Of a stretch of 64,000 nucleotides of DNA, positions 16,830 to 27,000 are shown one piece after another (positions within the stretch are counted from its first letter, which is position 1; each line of letters opens with the position of its first letter). Origin of the DNA: Planctomycetota bacterium (GTDB lineage Bacteria; Planctomycetota; B15-G4; JADJEK01). Below the pieces are notes generated by a model that saw nothing but the letters and a program-made list of their open reading frames with translations, was not told the origin of the DNA and searched no databases. The stretch spans positions 116,148 to 180,147 of the forward strand of contig JADJEK010000008.1 of NCBI GenBank assembly GCA_016709145.1. Direction: 5' to 3'. The translations under genes were made by a program, and so were the position numbers.

Positions 16830-17732
16830 TCAGGGGATGCGCCGCACGCAGAACGCGACGCGGTCGAGTTCGTCCGGTGCGTCGAGCATGCGCAGGTGCT
16901 GCTCGTCGTAATCACGGGACGTGATGCGGCGCTCGAGCTCCATGAGCTCCGCCGCGGCCGCGTCGCTCGCGTGCGGCCACGTCGACCAGATCGCATCGAG
17001 TCGATCGTCGTCGGCCGCGAGCCCTGCGCTCGGATCCACCGCCACGGCAGTGCACCCGGCGGACGTGATCGTCGACAGGACTTCGGCCCGCGTCGGCAAC
17101 AGCGGCAACGGCCCGGTCACGCGATCGAGCACGCCCGTCCCGTTCGAACGCCGCGCGGCGTCGCTCGACCATGCCGCGACGAACCGCGGGAACAACCGAC
17201 TCGCCGCACGCGCGATCTCATCGCGACCATGCGCGATCTGGCCGAGGACGCGCAGGCGCAACACGCTGCGCAAGCGCGCATGCCGCTCCGGCACGAACAC
17301 GACCGCGTGCGCACCGGGACCGAGCGCGCCGAGCACGCGCGGCAGCCGCGCGATCGGATCGTGCATGGGCGCGTCTCCGTCGGCGAACACGACGAGATCG
17401 GCCTCGCGCACGACCTCGAGGTCCGTCGTCAACCGCAGCGTCTTGCGCTGGCGTTGGAACCAACGCGCCGTCCATTCCCCGCGCGCTTCGTCGAGCGGGA
17501 TCGACCAGACCTGCGCCCCCGCGAGCGCCGCGCCGAGCGCGAGCGAGCCCATGCCGTGCACGTCGACGACCGTGCGATCACGCAGCGCACCGAGTTCCAA
17601 CCCCAGTCCCGCGAGCAGCCGTCCGCAGCGATCCTCGTGCGAGCCGACGTCGATCGTCGGCACAGGCGGCAATGCGCTCGACGGACGCAACGCGAGCGAC
17701 GATTCCAGGACGGCGACGGAGCGATCATGCAT
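16830..17732 (-). CDS. Putative SAM-dependent methyltransferase
   Basis: The ATG at 17732 (MHDRSVAVLESS) is chosen because the frame upstream of it overlaps the divergent gene's promoter and has no family character. The 300-aa protein has a Rossmann-like start at about residue 55 (TVVDVHGMGSLALGAALAGAQVWSIPLDEA), then an acidic DLVVFADGD strand and VLGALGPGAHAVVFVPER. These fit motifs I to IV of a class I methyltransferase, but the Gly motif is altered (HGMGSLALG). No substrate is suggested. It is followed by a clear terminator and is transcribed alone. It could also be a degenerate or unrelated Rossmann protein. Confidence 0.45.
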   Translation of the reverse strand: MHDRSVAVLESSLALRPSSALPPVPTIDVGSHEDRCGRLLAGLGLELGALRDRTVVDVHGMGSLALGAALAGAQVWSIPLDEARGEWTARWFQRQRKTLRLTTDLEVVREADLVVFADGDAPMHDPIARLPRVLGALGPGAHAVVFVPERHARLRSVLRLRVLGQIAHGRDEIARAASRLFPRFVAAWSSDAARRSNGTGVLDRVTGPLPLLPTRAEVLSTITSAGCTAVAVDPSAGLAADDDRLDAIWSTWPHASDAAAAELMELERRITSRDYDEQHLRMLDAPDELDRVAFCVRRIP

Positions 17733-17791
17733 GGTCGGAGGATCCGCATGGATCGAAGGTGGAGGTCTCATCGGCTGCAACCTCGGTCCGC

Positions 17792-17822
17792 TTGAGCACG
17801 ATGTCGATGTGGGCGCTACCCT
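17792..17822 (+). promoter_or_regulatory. Candidate promoter of the ChaN-like gene
   Basis: TTGAGC (17792-17797) and TACCCT (17817-17822) are separated by 19 nt, 44 nt before the ATG at 17866, inside the divergent intergenic region. It is a reasonable sigma-70-type pair but the spacing is long. Confidence 0.3.
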
Positions 17823-17865
17823 CGTGCCCGGTTCGTTCCACGCCCGATCGATCGCCGAGGCCCCC

Positions 17866-20055
17866 ATGTCATCGCACCGCCACATCGCACTCGCACTCGT
17901 CGCCCTCGGAGCGTCGGCGTGCGGGATCCTACCGCTGCGTTCCCACGACGCACCGATCGCCCCCAGCGAACGCATCCCGGCGCTGCTCGCGCGCTCGACG
18001 CGCGTGTTCGACGGTCGCACGAATCAGGAGTTCGACGGCGATCCGATGCGAGCCATCGCCCGCGCGATCGCCGGCGCCGACGTCGTGTTCCTCGGCGAGA
18101 CGCACCTCGACCGCGCGACGCACGAGCTCGAACGCGCCGTGCTCGCGCTGCTCGCCGATCCCGACCTCGAGCGCAGTGGGTTCGCGCGCCGTCGCACCGT
18201 GCTCGCGATGGAAATGTTCGAGCGCGATGCCCAATCCGCGCTCGACGATTACCTCGGCGGCCGCATCGACGAACCGACGTTCCTCGCGCGCTCGCGTCCG
18301 TGGGGCAATTACCCGTCCGACTATCGCCCGATGGTCGAGGACGCGAAGGCTCTCGGCGTCCCGGTCGTCGCGTCGAACATCCCGGCCACGCTGCGGCGCA
18401 AGCTCTCGCGCGAAGGCCAGGCGGCCTACGACGCGCTGACCGCCGAAGAGAAAGCGCTCGTGCCGCGCACGCTGATCGAGAACCCGCCCGAGTACTGGGC
18501 TCGCGTCGACAACGTCACGCGCGCGCATGGCGCTCTCGGGATGCCGAACAGCGGCGATGCGAGTCGACTGTTCGACGGCCAGAACCTGTGGGACAACACG
18601 ATGGCCGAGTCGTGCGCCGACGCGCTCGATGCCCATCCCGGCGCCGTCGTGTTGCACGTGAACGGAGGCTTCCACAGCGAGCGTTGGCAGGGCACGGTCT
18701 GGCAACTCCAGCAACGCAAGCCGAACGCACGCATCGTGACGATCGCGATCGAAACGGCGACGAACGTCGATGCCGTCGAGTTCGACGGCGACGAACCGAT
18801 CGCCGACCTGCGCGTCGTCGTCCACGCACGCGCACGCAGCGAGCAAGACGGCGCGGCGGCGGTCACGATCGCGCGCGAACACGAGTTCCGCCTGCACGTG
18901 CCGCGCGGCACGACGCCGGTGCCGCTGTTCGTGTGGATCGGCGACGACGGCGAGACCGCGCAGGACGTGATCGACTCGTGGCGGCCGATCCTCGGCGACG
19001 AGGCGGCGATCCTCGCGCTGGAGCCGTCGTTCCCGTACGTCGGCGAGGACGGCATCCGCGGTGGCCGATGGTTCTTCGCGGGCTCCGCTTCCGAAGGTGG
19101 CGGACTCGCGCTGGCTGCGCTCGAGAGAGCGATCACCGAAGCCTTCGACGCCGAGAACGTCGCGGGCCGCGATCGGCTCGATCCGGCGCGGCTCGTCATC
19201 GGCGGCGCGCACTCGGGTGCGACGATGGCCGTGTTCGCGGCGCGCTACACGGACTCGCTCGCGGCGAAGTTCCTCGCGTTCGCGCCGACCGCACGCGACG
19301 AGTTCGGCCTGATGACGTTGCCGTTGCCGTTGCGACCACGCACGCCGGAGCGCTTGCTGATCGTCCATGACGACGGTGAGGAGTTCTGGACGGAACTGAC
19401 CGCGGACGACGAAGCGCTGCGCCTCGCGACGTCGGTCAGCGCACTCGCGGCCGATCCGGTCGCGCGCGAGTGGCTCGAGATCGGCGTCGTGCGCGCTGCG
19501 CTTGGCCTCGCGCCCGCGAGTCCGAATCCCGCCGCCGACGCGATCCTGCGCGATGCGCCGCAGCATCCGCGAGCGCGCCGCGTCGCGCGAACGTTGGCGC
19601 GCCGCGCGCGTGGCGCCGGGCTCACGACCGCGCCGCCGCTGGCGATCGACGCCGCGGCGTTCGCGGACGGCATGCGCTTGCCGCGCTCGTCCGGCGCGTT
19701 CGGCGGCACCACGATCGTCGTGCTTCAGGACGACTTGCCGGACGAGTACTTCGCGCAGTGGAAGGCGCTCGAGAATCCCGACGTGATCAACAAGGTCAGC
19801 CGCTTCAACCGCCTGCGGGTCGCGCGCGGGACCGGCGACGAATCGCCGAAGGCCGTCATCGAGAAGCTGCGCGCCGAGAACGCGCAGCGGCGCGACTTCC
19901 TGCTCGTGCCGGCGACGTTCTGCGCGAGCGCCGACGAGTTGCGGGCGATGCGCGATCGGCTCGGCCCGCTCGCGAACGAACTGCGGCTCGAGTTCCTGCC
20001 GGGCCTCGGCGATCGCCTGCCGATCGGTGACGCGAAACCCGCCAACCATCCGTGA
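17866..20055 (+). CDS. Lipoprotein fusion: ChaN-like (Tiki superfamily) domain plus alpha/beta-hydrolase-like domain
   Basis: The ATG at 17866 starts a lipoprotein signal (ALVALGASAC); the frame runs further upstream without meaning. The 729-aa protein has a ChaN/DUF399 domain at about residues 45-310, with DVVFLGETHLD and VVLHVNGGFHSE as its metal or haem-binding-type motifs. A linker follows, then from about 350 an alpha/beta-hydrolase-like region (LDPARLVIGGAHSGATMAVFAA). At the nucleophile elbow the usual Gly-x-Ser-x-Gly reads G447-A-H449-S-G451, so the serine position is His and the second half is probably not a hydrolase enzyme. The next gene starts 27 bp later and is likely co-transcribed. 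Confidence 0.75.
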   Translation: MSSHRHIALALVALGASACGILPLRSHDAPIAPSERIPALLARSTRVFDGRTNQEFDGDPMRAIARAIAGADVVFLGETHLDRATHELERAVLALLADPDLERSGFARRRTVLAMEMFERDAQSALDDYLGGRIDEPTFLARSRPWGNYPSDYRPMVEDAKALGVPVVASNIPATLRRKLSREGQAAYDALTAEEKALVPRTLIENPPEYWARVDNVTRAHGALGMPNSGDASRLFDGQNLWDNTMAESCADALDAHPGAVVLHVNGGFHSERWQGTVWQLQQRKPNARIVTIAIETATNVDAVEFDGDEPIADLRVVVHARARSEQDGAAAVTIAREHEFRLHVPRGTTPVPLFVWIGDDGETAQDVIDSWRPILGDEAAILALEPSFPYVGEDGIRGGRWFFAGSASEGGGLALAALERAITEAFDAENVAGRDRLDPARLVIGGAHSGATMAVFAARYTDSLAAKFLAFAPTARDEFGLMTLPLPLRPRTPERLLIVHDDGEEFWTELTADDEALRLATSVSALAADPVAREWLEIGVVRAALGLAPASPNPAADAILRDAPQHPRARRVARTLARRARGAGLTTAPPLAIDAAAFADGMRLPRSSGAFGGTTIVVLQDDLPDEYFAQWKALENPDVINKVSRFNRLRVARGTGDESPKAVIEKLRAENAQRRDFLLVPATFCASADELRAMRDRLGPLANELRLEFLPGLGDRLPIGDAKPANHP

Positions 20056-20082
20056 CCGCGTGATCGAGGAGCCCGCGCGCCC

Positions 20083-21129
20083 ATGACACCGACGAATGGA
20101 CTGTTCGGTTCCGACGACGACGGCGCGAAGCAGAAGGCGACGAAGAAGCCGCGTGCGCCGCGCACTCCGAAGGCGACCACGGTCGACGCCGTCCCGCCGA
20201 CGGCCGAACAAATCGACCTGTCGCAGCGCTTGCCGGCCCACGTGCGCCTCGGCACGTCGTCGTGGTCGTTCCCTGGATGGGAAGGCCTCGTCTACGCGAA
20301 CAAGGCGCCCGAGAAGCTGCTGTCGAATGACGGTCTGCGTGCGTACTCGCGACACCCGCTGCTGCGCACCGTCGGTATCGATCGCACGCACTACGCGCCG
20401 ATCCCGAGCGCGCAGTTCGCGCAATACGCGGAGCAAGTGCCGGACGACTTCCGCTTCCTGGTGAAAGCGCACGAGGCGTGCACGCTGTTCCAGTGGCCGA
20501 CGCATCCGCGCTACGGCCAGCGCAAGGGTCAGCAGAACGAGCTGTTTTGCGACGCGTCCTACGCCGCGCGCGCGGTCGTCGAACCTGCGGTGCGCGGCCT
20601 TGGAGACAAGCTGCAGTGCCTGCTGTTCCAAATCGCGCCGCAACCACTGAAGCCGATCGGCGGCGCCGATGCGTTCATCGCGAAGCTCCACGCGTTCCTG
20701 TCCGCATTGCCGAAGGGACCGAATTACGCGATCGAATTGCGCAACCGCGAGCTGCTGACGCCCGACTACGCGGCCGCGCTCGCGGACGCGTACGCCATCC
20801 ACGGCCATACCGTCCTGCGTCGCATGCCGCCACTGGTCGAACAGTGGTCGAAGTCACGCAGCGCGAACGCAGCGCCGAGCGCCCCGTTGCTGATCCGCTG
20901 GATGCTGCATCGCGACCACGACTACGAATCCGCGCTCGAGCACTACGAGCCGTTCCACGAACTCGTCGACGAGGACGCCACGACGCGCGACCAGATCGCG
21001 CTGCTCGCGGTCGAGGCCGCGGCGGCCGAGCGCCCGGTCACGGTGATCGTGAACAACAAGGCCGAGGGCTCGGCGCCGCTATCGGTGTTCAAGCTCGCGA
21101 GCCGCATCGCGGACGAGTTGCGGCGCTGA
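20083..21129 (+). CDS. DUF72 (YecE-like) domain protein
   Basis: The 348-aa product has a Lys/Arg/Pro-rich N-terminal tail (about 45 residues) and then the DUF72 domain: RLGTSSWSFPGWEGLVY, FRFLVKAHEACT, GDKLQCLLFQIAP and NYAIELRNRELL. DUF72 proteins have a TIM-barrel-like fold; the biochemical role is not firmly known. A GGAG motif precedes the ATG. It is 27 bp after the ChaN-like gene and probably in its operon. Confidence 0.88.
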   Translation: MTPTNGLFGSDDDGAKQKATKKPRAPRTPKATTVDAVPPTAEQIDLSQRLPAHVRLGTSSWSFPGWEGLVYANKAPEKLLSNDGLRAYSRHPLLRTVGIDRTHYAPIPSAQFAQYAEQVPDDFRFLVKAHEACTLFQWPTHPRYGQRKGQQNELFCDASYAARAVVEPAVRGLGDKLQCLLFQIAPQPLKPIGGADAFIAKLHAFLSALPKGPNYAIELRNRELLTPDYAAALADAYAIHGHTVLRRMPPLVEQWSKSRSANAAPSAPLLIRWMLHRDHDYESALEHYEPFHELVDEDATTRDQIALLAVEAAAAERPVTVIVNNKAEGSAPLSVFKLASRIADELRR

Positions 21130-21261
21130 GCCGTTCACGTCGCGGCGAGGCCGCTGCGACGCCATGCCGCGGGCTCGGTACGGCGCCGCGATCGCCTTGA
21201 ACTTGGCAATTCCGGCACGAACTCCCGAATATCGGAGCATCGGATCCGCAATCATGGGCCG

Positions 21262-22329
21262 ATGGAGGTCGCCATGCCCGCCGCGTCCGTCGCGCCCACG
21301 TCGCCGGTTGTGTTCTCGGCGTCGAATCCGATCCACGCCGTGCTACCGCTGATCGGCGGCACGCCGTTGATCGAGTTGCGCGTGCGCTGGCGCGGCAAGC
21401 GGCGGCGCGTGTTCGCGAAGGCCGAGAGCCTGAACATGACCGGTTCGATCAAGGACCGCATGGCCGCGCACATCCTCGGCGTCGCGTTCGAGCGCGGCGA
21501 GCTGCGTCCCCGCGACGAGATCGTCGAGGCGTCGTCGGGCAACACCGCGATCGCGTTCGCCGCGATCGGGCGCGCGCTCGGCCATCCGATGCGCATCTTC
21601 ATGCCGGATTGGATGAGCGCGGAGCGCGTGAAGATCCTCGGCGCGTTCGGCGCGACGCTGTGTCCGGTGTCGCGTGCGCAAGGCGGCTTCGTCGGCAGCA
21701 TCGAGCGCGCGGCCAGCTACGCGGGCGCGGCGCCCGGACGCTTCGCGCCGCGCCAGTTCGAGAACTCGGCGAACGTCGACGCGCACCGCTTCTTCACCGG
21801 CGCCGAGATCGTCTCGCAGTTGCGCGCGGCCGGAGTGGAGCCCGACGTGTTCGTCGCAGGCGTCGGCACGGGGGGCACCGTGATGGGCGTCGGTGCCGCG
21901 TTGCGCGCGGCCTTCCCGCGCGTTCGCATCCATCCGCTCGAGCCCGCGGAATCACCGGTGCTGACGCTCGGCCACCATTGCGGGCAGCACCGCATCCAAG
22001 GCATCTCCGACGAGTTCGTGCCGTCGATCGTCGACCTCACGGCACTCGACGCGATCGTGGCCGCGGGCGACGGTGATTCGATCCGCATGGCGCAACGGCT
22101 CGCGCGCGAGTGCGGGCTCGGCGTCGGCATCTCGTCGGGAGCGAACGTCGTCGGCGCGCTGAAGCTGCTCGAACGAGCCGACGACGACGCCGTGGCCGTG
22201 ACCGTGTTCGCGGACAGTCACAAGAAGTACCTGAGCACCGCGCTGTTCGCCGATGAGCCGATCCGCGACGGCGACGTGACGTCCGACGTCGTCTTCGACG
22301 GTTGGTCCGCGCACGCTTGCGCGCGTTGA
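21262..22329 (+). CDS. PLP-dependent cysteine synthase family protein
   Basis: The 355-aa product carries the fold-type II PLP signatures: Lys64 in NMTGSIKDRMA as the Schiff-base lysine, SSGNTA at 91-96, and the phosphate-binding GTGGT at 202-206. This is the CysK/CysM/cystathionine beta-synthase group, which exchanges the hydroxyl or acetyl group of serine derivatives for a thiol. Substrate cannot be fixed from sequence; the C-terminal part has SSGANVVGALKL as in cysteine synthases. Start at 21262 (MEVAMPAASV) or 21274 (second Met) is possible. Confidence 0.85.
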   Translation: MEVAMPAASVAPTSPVVFSASNPIHAVLPLIGGTPLIELRVRWRGKRRRVFAKAESLNMTGSIKDRMAAHILGVAFERGELRPRDEIVEASSGNTAIAFAAIGRALGHPMRIFMPDWMSAERVKILGAFGATLCPVSRAQGGFVGSIERAASYAGAAPGRFAPRQFENSANVDAHRFFTGAEIVSQLRAAGVEPDVFVAGVGTGGTVMGVGAALRAAFPRVRIHPLEPAESPVLTLGHHCGQHRIQGISDEFVPSIVDLTALDAIVAAGDGDSIRMAQRLARECGLGVGISSGANVVGALKLLERADDDAVAVTVFADSHKKYLSTALFADEPIRDGDVTSDVVFDGWSAHACAR

Positions 22330-22447
22330 TCCCGCGCCACGGATTCGCCGATTCGGCTCGAGTTCGCGGACCTCGCGACGTCGAGACTCCGCGGATTCGT
22401 CGGCGTGGCCACTTCAGTTCCCGTCGGCGAATGCCGATCGCTGGGCC

Positions 22448-22663
22448 ATGGACCTCATGAACATCGGCTCCCAGATGTACCGGTCGGCGCAGGCGAACGC
22501 GGACGCCGCGGCGCATCGCATCGTCAAGGGTGCGAGCGAAGGCGGACCGGATCCCGGCGACATGGTCGACATGATGAAGGCCGGCGACGAAGCCGCGATC
22601 GCGGGCAAGGTCATCCAGGCCGGCCGCAAGATGGACGGCACGCTGCTCGACATCCTCGCCTGA
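22448..22663 (+). CDS. Small flagellar-basal-body-rod-like protein
   Basis: The 71-aa protein is helical and Met-rich. Its second half, DMVDMMKAGDEAAIAGKVIQ followed by AGRKMDGTLLDILA, resembles the C-terminal helix of FlgB/FlgC-type rod proteins (EMVDLITAQ…VIQTADEM…LDI). The first part (SQMYRSAQANADAAAHRI) fits their N-terminal helix, but the conserved NTPG part is missing. No other flagellar gene is near. The similarity is by eye and the function is uncertain. Confidence 0.4.
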   Translation: MDLMNIGSQMYRSAQANADAAAHRIVKGASEGGPDPGDMVDMMKAGDEAAIAGKVIQAGRKMDGTLLDILA

Positions 22664-22757
22664 TCGCGGGACGCGAGTAGACTCGCGCACCTTTCCCGCC
22701 GCCGCTCGAGCGCGCACCCCGGAACGCGCCGCTCGTGACCCTCGCGCGAGACGTCGC

Positions 22758-23981
22758 ATGCATCCGGGCTTCCTCTGTTCCGCGTTGCTCCTCGTGACGA
22801 TCGCCGCTGCCGCGATCGCCGACGATCCATCGCCTCCGGCGCAGCAATCGCCCCAAGCGCAGCACACGCCGCGCTTGATCGGCCCACGCCTCGGCAAGGA
22901 CAAGGACGCGGCCGCGCGCCGCTTCGGCGCCGACGCGAGTTCCGAGAAGGCCGTGCTCGCCGGTCTCGATTGGCTCGCGCGCCATCAGGACGAGAGCGGC
23001 GCGTTCGATCCCGACGACTTTCCGAAGCGCTGCGCCGACGGCGACGCGTGCGACGGCATCGGCAAAGGACAGCACGGCGAAGAGATGCCGTGCCCGTTCG
23101 ACGCGGCCCTCTCGGCGATGGCGACGCTCGCGTTCCTCGGGCACGGGCACGTGCCGGGCGCCGAGTCCGACGCGTACGGCGGCGTCGTCGAACGCGCGTT
23201 GCTCGCGCTGCGCGGCCAGGACGGCGATCGGTTCGGGCTCGCGCTCGCGACGCAGGCGTTCGCCGAGGCGGAGGTCCTCGAAGGCAAGGGGCGTTGGCAC
23301 GACGACGTCGAGCGCGGCGTCGCGGCGCTGATCGAGTTGCGCCAGACCGACGGCGCGTTCGGTTATGCGGCGCCGTGGCGGCCGGGCTCGGACGTGCCGT
23401 TCTCGGCGTTGGTCGTCGAAGCGCTCGTCACGGCGCGCGATGCCGGCGCGACGCTGCCCGACGATCTCGGCAAGGGAGTCGACGGCTTCCTCGACACGCT
23501 CGAGCTGAAAAAGGGCCGACTCGCGTACCTGCTCGACGGCCGCACGTACGGCTACACGCCGACGACGACGAACGGTCATCTCGCCGCCGCGATGCGCGAG
23601 TTGCTCGACGTCGATCGCTCGGGCGCGCGCCATCGTGCGCACCTCGCTCTCGTCGCGTCGTCGGCGCCGAAGTGGGCGATCGAGTTCGAGGAGATCGACG
23701 TACCGGGCCAGGGCAAGGTGAAGGCGCAGATCGGCGAGCTGTCGCTGTACCAGTGGTACTACGGCAACCTCGCGAGCTTCCTCGCGGGGCCCGACAAGTT
23801 CCGCAACTACTACACGGCGACGAAGCGCGAGCTACTCGCGCACCAACGCAAGGACGGGTGCGCGAAGGGCTCGTGGAACCCCGAGGGCACGTACGAACGC
23901 CAAACCGGCGGCAGAGTCATGGCGACGGCGCTCGCGGTGCTGATGCTCGAGCAGCCCTACCGGCACCGCCGGCGCGACTGA
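22758..23981 (+). CDS. Secreted alpha/alpha-toroid (prenyltransferase/squalene-oxidase-like repeat) protein
   Basis: The 407-aa product has a signal peptide (MHPGFLCSALLLVTIAAAAIA), a Pro/Gln-rich linker and then repeats of the terpene-cyclase-like toroid: GLDWLARHQDESGAFDPD, GVAALIELRQTDGAFGY and the late LLAHQRKDGCAKGSW. Planctomycetes encode many such secreted proteins. The catalytic DxDD motif of squalene cyclases is not seen. It probably binds something rather than cyclising. The gene ends 24 bp before a strong palindrome and a convergent gene. Confidence 0.7.
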   Translation: MHPGFLCSALLLVTIAAAAIADDPSPPAQQSPQAQHTPRLIGPRLGKDKDAAARRFGADASSEKAVLAGLDWLARHQDESGAFDPDDFPKRCADGDACDGIGKGQHGEEMPCPFDAALSAMATLAFLGHGHVPGAESDAYGGVVERALLALRGQDGDRFGLALATQAFAEAEVLEGKGRWHDDVERGVAALIELRQTDGAFGYAAPWRPGSDVPFSALVVEALVTARDAGATLPDDLGKGVDGFLDTLELKKGRLAYLLDGRTYGYTPTTTNGHLAAAMRELLDVDRSGARHRAHLALVASSAPKWAIEFEEIDVPGQGKVKAQIGELSLYQWYYGNLASFLAGPDKFRNYYTATKRELLAHQRKDGCAKGSWNPEGTYERQTGGRVMATALAVLMLEQPYRHRRRD

Positions 23982-24005
23982 GGACGCAGCTCCGTCGGCC
24001 GCAAA

Positions 24006-24052
24006 GGGGACAGAGCAGATGAGGGGACTGTCCCCTCATCTGCTCTGTCCCC
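24006..24052. terminator. Perfect 22-bp palindrome, GGGGAC…GTCCCC family
   Basis: Arms 24006-24027 and 24031-24052 are exact complements with a 3-nt loop (CTG). It stands between two convergent genes and could terminate both transcripts. There is no T run. It belongs to the family at 11417-11609 and 31147-31236. Confidence 0.7.
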
Positions 24053-24098
24053 GCTTGGTCCCGCGGCGGGCTGGCGCCTGAGCGGGGTCGCTTCCGCT

Positions 24099-27000
24099 CT
24101 AGCGCTTCGTGATCCCTCGCTCCGTCGTCAGGTACACGGCGAACGAGCCGAGCCAATGGCCGCCCTCGTAGTGCTCGCCGGTCACCGCGGCGAGGCCCGC
24201 CGCGCGATGGCGGTCCGCGGCGCGCAACAAGCTCGGCACGCGCGGGTCGTTCGGTGGCAACGCCGACGCGATGCCTTCCAGCATCCACGCGCGACTGAGG
24301 TTCAAGCCGTCGAGGTGCGCGAGCTTGCCGTCGCTCGGATCGAGCACGACCGCCGGCTCGAGCCAAGCCGACGACGCGTCGAGCGGAATCTCCGGCAAGT
24401 AGTCCGCGAGCCAATGCGCGAACGCAACCGGCGCGAGCACGCGTCGCATCAGATCCGCCTCGGCGAGCGTCGGCGACAGGAAGTCCTGGCCGGACGGCTC
24501 GAAGCGCAACGTCGCTTCGACGTCGTTCGCGTGGAAGTCACGCGCACTCGCGACGAGCATCTCCTCGAGCGTGCGATCGCCGGCCGTCCGCGCCCAATCG
24601 AGCGCGAGCCCGAATGCGAACGCCGTCTGCGCGTGCTCACCCGTGCGAATCGGATCGGTGAGCTTCGGCAGCCACTGCTTGAAGCGCGCCGCGGCCGCGC
24701 GCTCGAGCGGATCGATCACTGCGGCCCAGCGCTTCGCGTCGGGGTCGTCGAACGTGCGCAACTCGGCGCAAAGCTGCAGCAGCCACGCGAGACCGTACGG
24801 CCGCTCGAACCCGTCGCGCCCCTTCGCGTTCAGGTACACGAGTTCGGCGCGCGCGCGATCCTCCGTGAAGCTCCGATCGAGCGCCGCGCGGATCTCCTTC
24901 GCGAGCGCCGCGTTCGGGAACGTCTTCAACAGACGTACGAGCAACCAATGGCCGTGCACGCTCGAGTGCCAATCGAAGCAGCCGTAGAAGATCGGCGTCA
25001 GCTCGCGCGGCGGCTTGACGTCCGCGTCGCTCTCGAGCGTGTGCGCGATCTTGTTCGGGTACTCCTTGTGGATGCACCCGAGCGCGAGCTCTGCGAAGCG
25101 TTCCGCCGCCGATGCATCGAACGACGTCGACGCATCGACGCGCGTGACGAGGCCGGCGTCGATGTACTGGCCGCCCCACTCTTGCAGGCACTCGATCGCG
25201 AGCACGTTGCCCTTCTCGCGCAGCGTCGCCTTGGCCTCCGCCGAGATCGCGACGCTGGCGTAGCTCGTCGCGTAACCCGGCAGCGTCGCCGCGAGCACGC
25301 CGTTCAGGAATACGCGCGCACCTTCATCGTGATGGATGCGCAGCAACACCGGGCCGCTCGGGACGTGCTCGAGGTCGAAGCGTCGACGCAGCCAGATCGC
25401 CTTGCCCTCCCACTTCGTGCCCACGCGCGCGCCCGGCGTGCCTTCGGTGCCGAACCCGCCGAGGCTCTCGGTCCACGACGCGTCGTCGAACTCCGCGCGC
25501 TCCCAGCCGTCGGCGGGCTTCGTCGTCGTCGATCGCCAGCGCACCGCGGCAGTCTCCGCGCACGGCACGATCGTCGTGGTCGTCGGGAAGCGGCCCTGCG
25601 CAGCGGCGCGGACGCGATCGACTTCGATCTTCACGACGGCGCGGTCGTACGTGAGGAAGCCGTTGCACTCGACCTCGACGTCGGACGTCTGCGTGTAGAT
25701 GCCCGCGCAGACGCCGTGCGTCTTGCGCGCTTCATGCAGGATGCGGAACGACTCGACGATGGCGTCCGTGAGCTCCTCGCGGCTCTTCGTGCCGCGATAA
25801 CCCCAATCGTCCTTCGCCCACGTGTGGCCCTCGACGCGCAGGCCGAAGCCGCCGAACTCCCCGACGACGCCGGCGCGGCCGTGCGTGGCTTCGAACGCGT
25901 GCGGCTCGGGATAGATGTGGAGGTCGTGGACGTCGCTGTTCGCGCGATCGGTCCAGCCGCTCGCGCCCGTGATGATGCGTGACGGGTCGAGCTCCTTCGC
26001 GAGCTTCACGCGCGCCGCCGTGTCGTGCTGGCCCCAGCCTTCGTTGAAGACGACCCAATGCACGATCGACGGGTGGTGGTACAGCGTCGCCATCATCGCG
26101 CGGAGTTCGCGCTCCCACTGCGCGGTCGCGTCGGGCGCGAGCGTCGCGTCGGGATCGTTCGGGCCGATGTAGCCCGACATGCTCGGCATGTCCTGCCACA
26201 CGAGCAGGCCGATGCGATCGCACCACGTGTAGTAACGCTCGCTCTCGACCTTCACGTGCTTGCGCAGGCAGTTCATGCCGAGCTGCTTCAAGAACAGCAG
26301 GTCGGAACGCATCGCCTCGTCGGTCGGCGGCGTGTAAAGGCCGTCGGGCCAGAAGCCTTGATCGAGCGGTCCGAGTTGGAAGATCGGCTTGCCGTTCAGG
26401 CAGATCGTCGGGCGGCCCTGCTCGTCCTTGCCGAGCGCGATGGAGCGCATGCCGAAGTACGACGTGACCCGGTCGATCACGGTGCCGTCGGCGGCGCGCA
26501 GTTCGACGTCGAGGTCGTAGAGGAACGGATCTTCGGGAGTCCACGGCCGCACGCGCGCGAGTCCGAGCGACATCGAGCCATGCGGTTGGCGCTGCGCCGC
26601 CGCGGGATCCGTCGCTCCGGCGGACGCAACGACGCCGGCCGCATCGCGCGCGACCAACATGATGGTCCAGTCCTCGTGACCATCGGCTCCGGCGACGTCG
26701 ACGGTGAACGCGGCTTCGCTCGTCGCGAGTTCGGGAGAGATCTTCAACCCGACGATGCGCCCCATCGGCACGGGCTCGATCCACACCGTTTGCCAGATGC
26801 CGGTCGTCGGCGTGTACCAGATGCCGCCGGGCTGCTTGACCTGCTTGCCGCGCGGCTGCGAGCCTCCGTCGCTCGGGTCGAACACGCGCACGATGAGTTC
26901 TTGCGTCGCGCCGGGCACGAGCGCGTCCGTGACGTCGACGCTGAAGCGGTCGTAGCCGCCGCGGTGAACGAGCAGCGACTTGCCGTTGACGAGGACTTCG

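Noticed and set aside
17929..20808. 959-aa minus-strand frame over the ChaN-like gene
   Set aside because: Low-complexity Arg/Ala/Asp composition and full overlap with two well-supported plus-strand genes.
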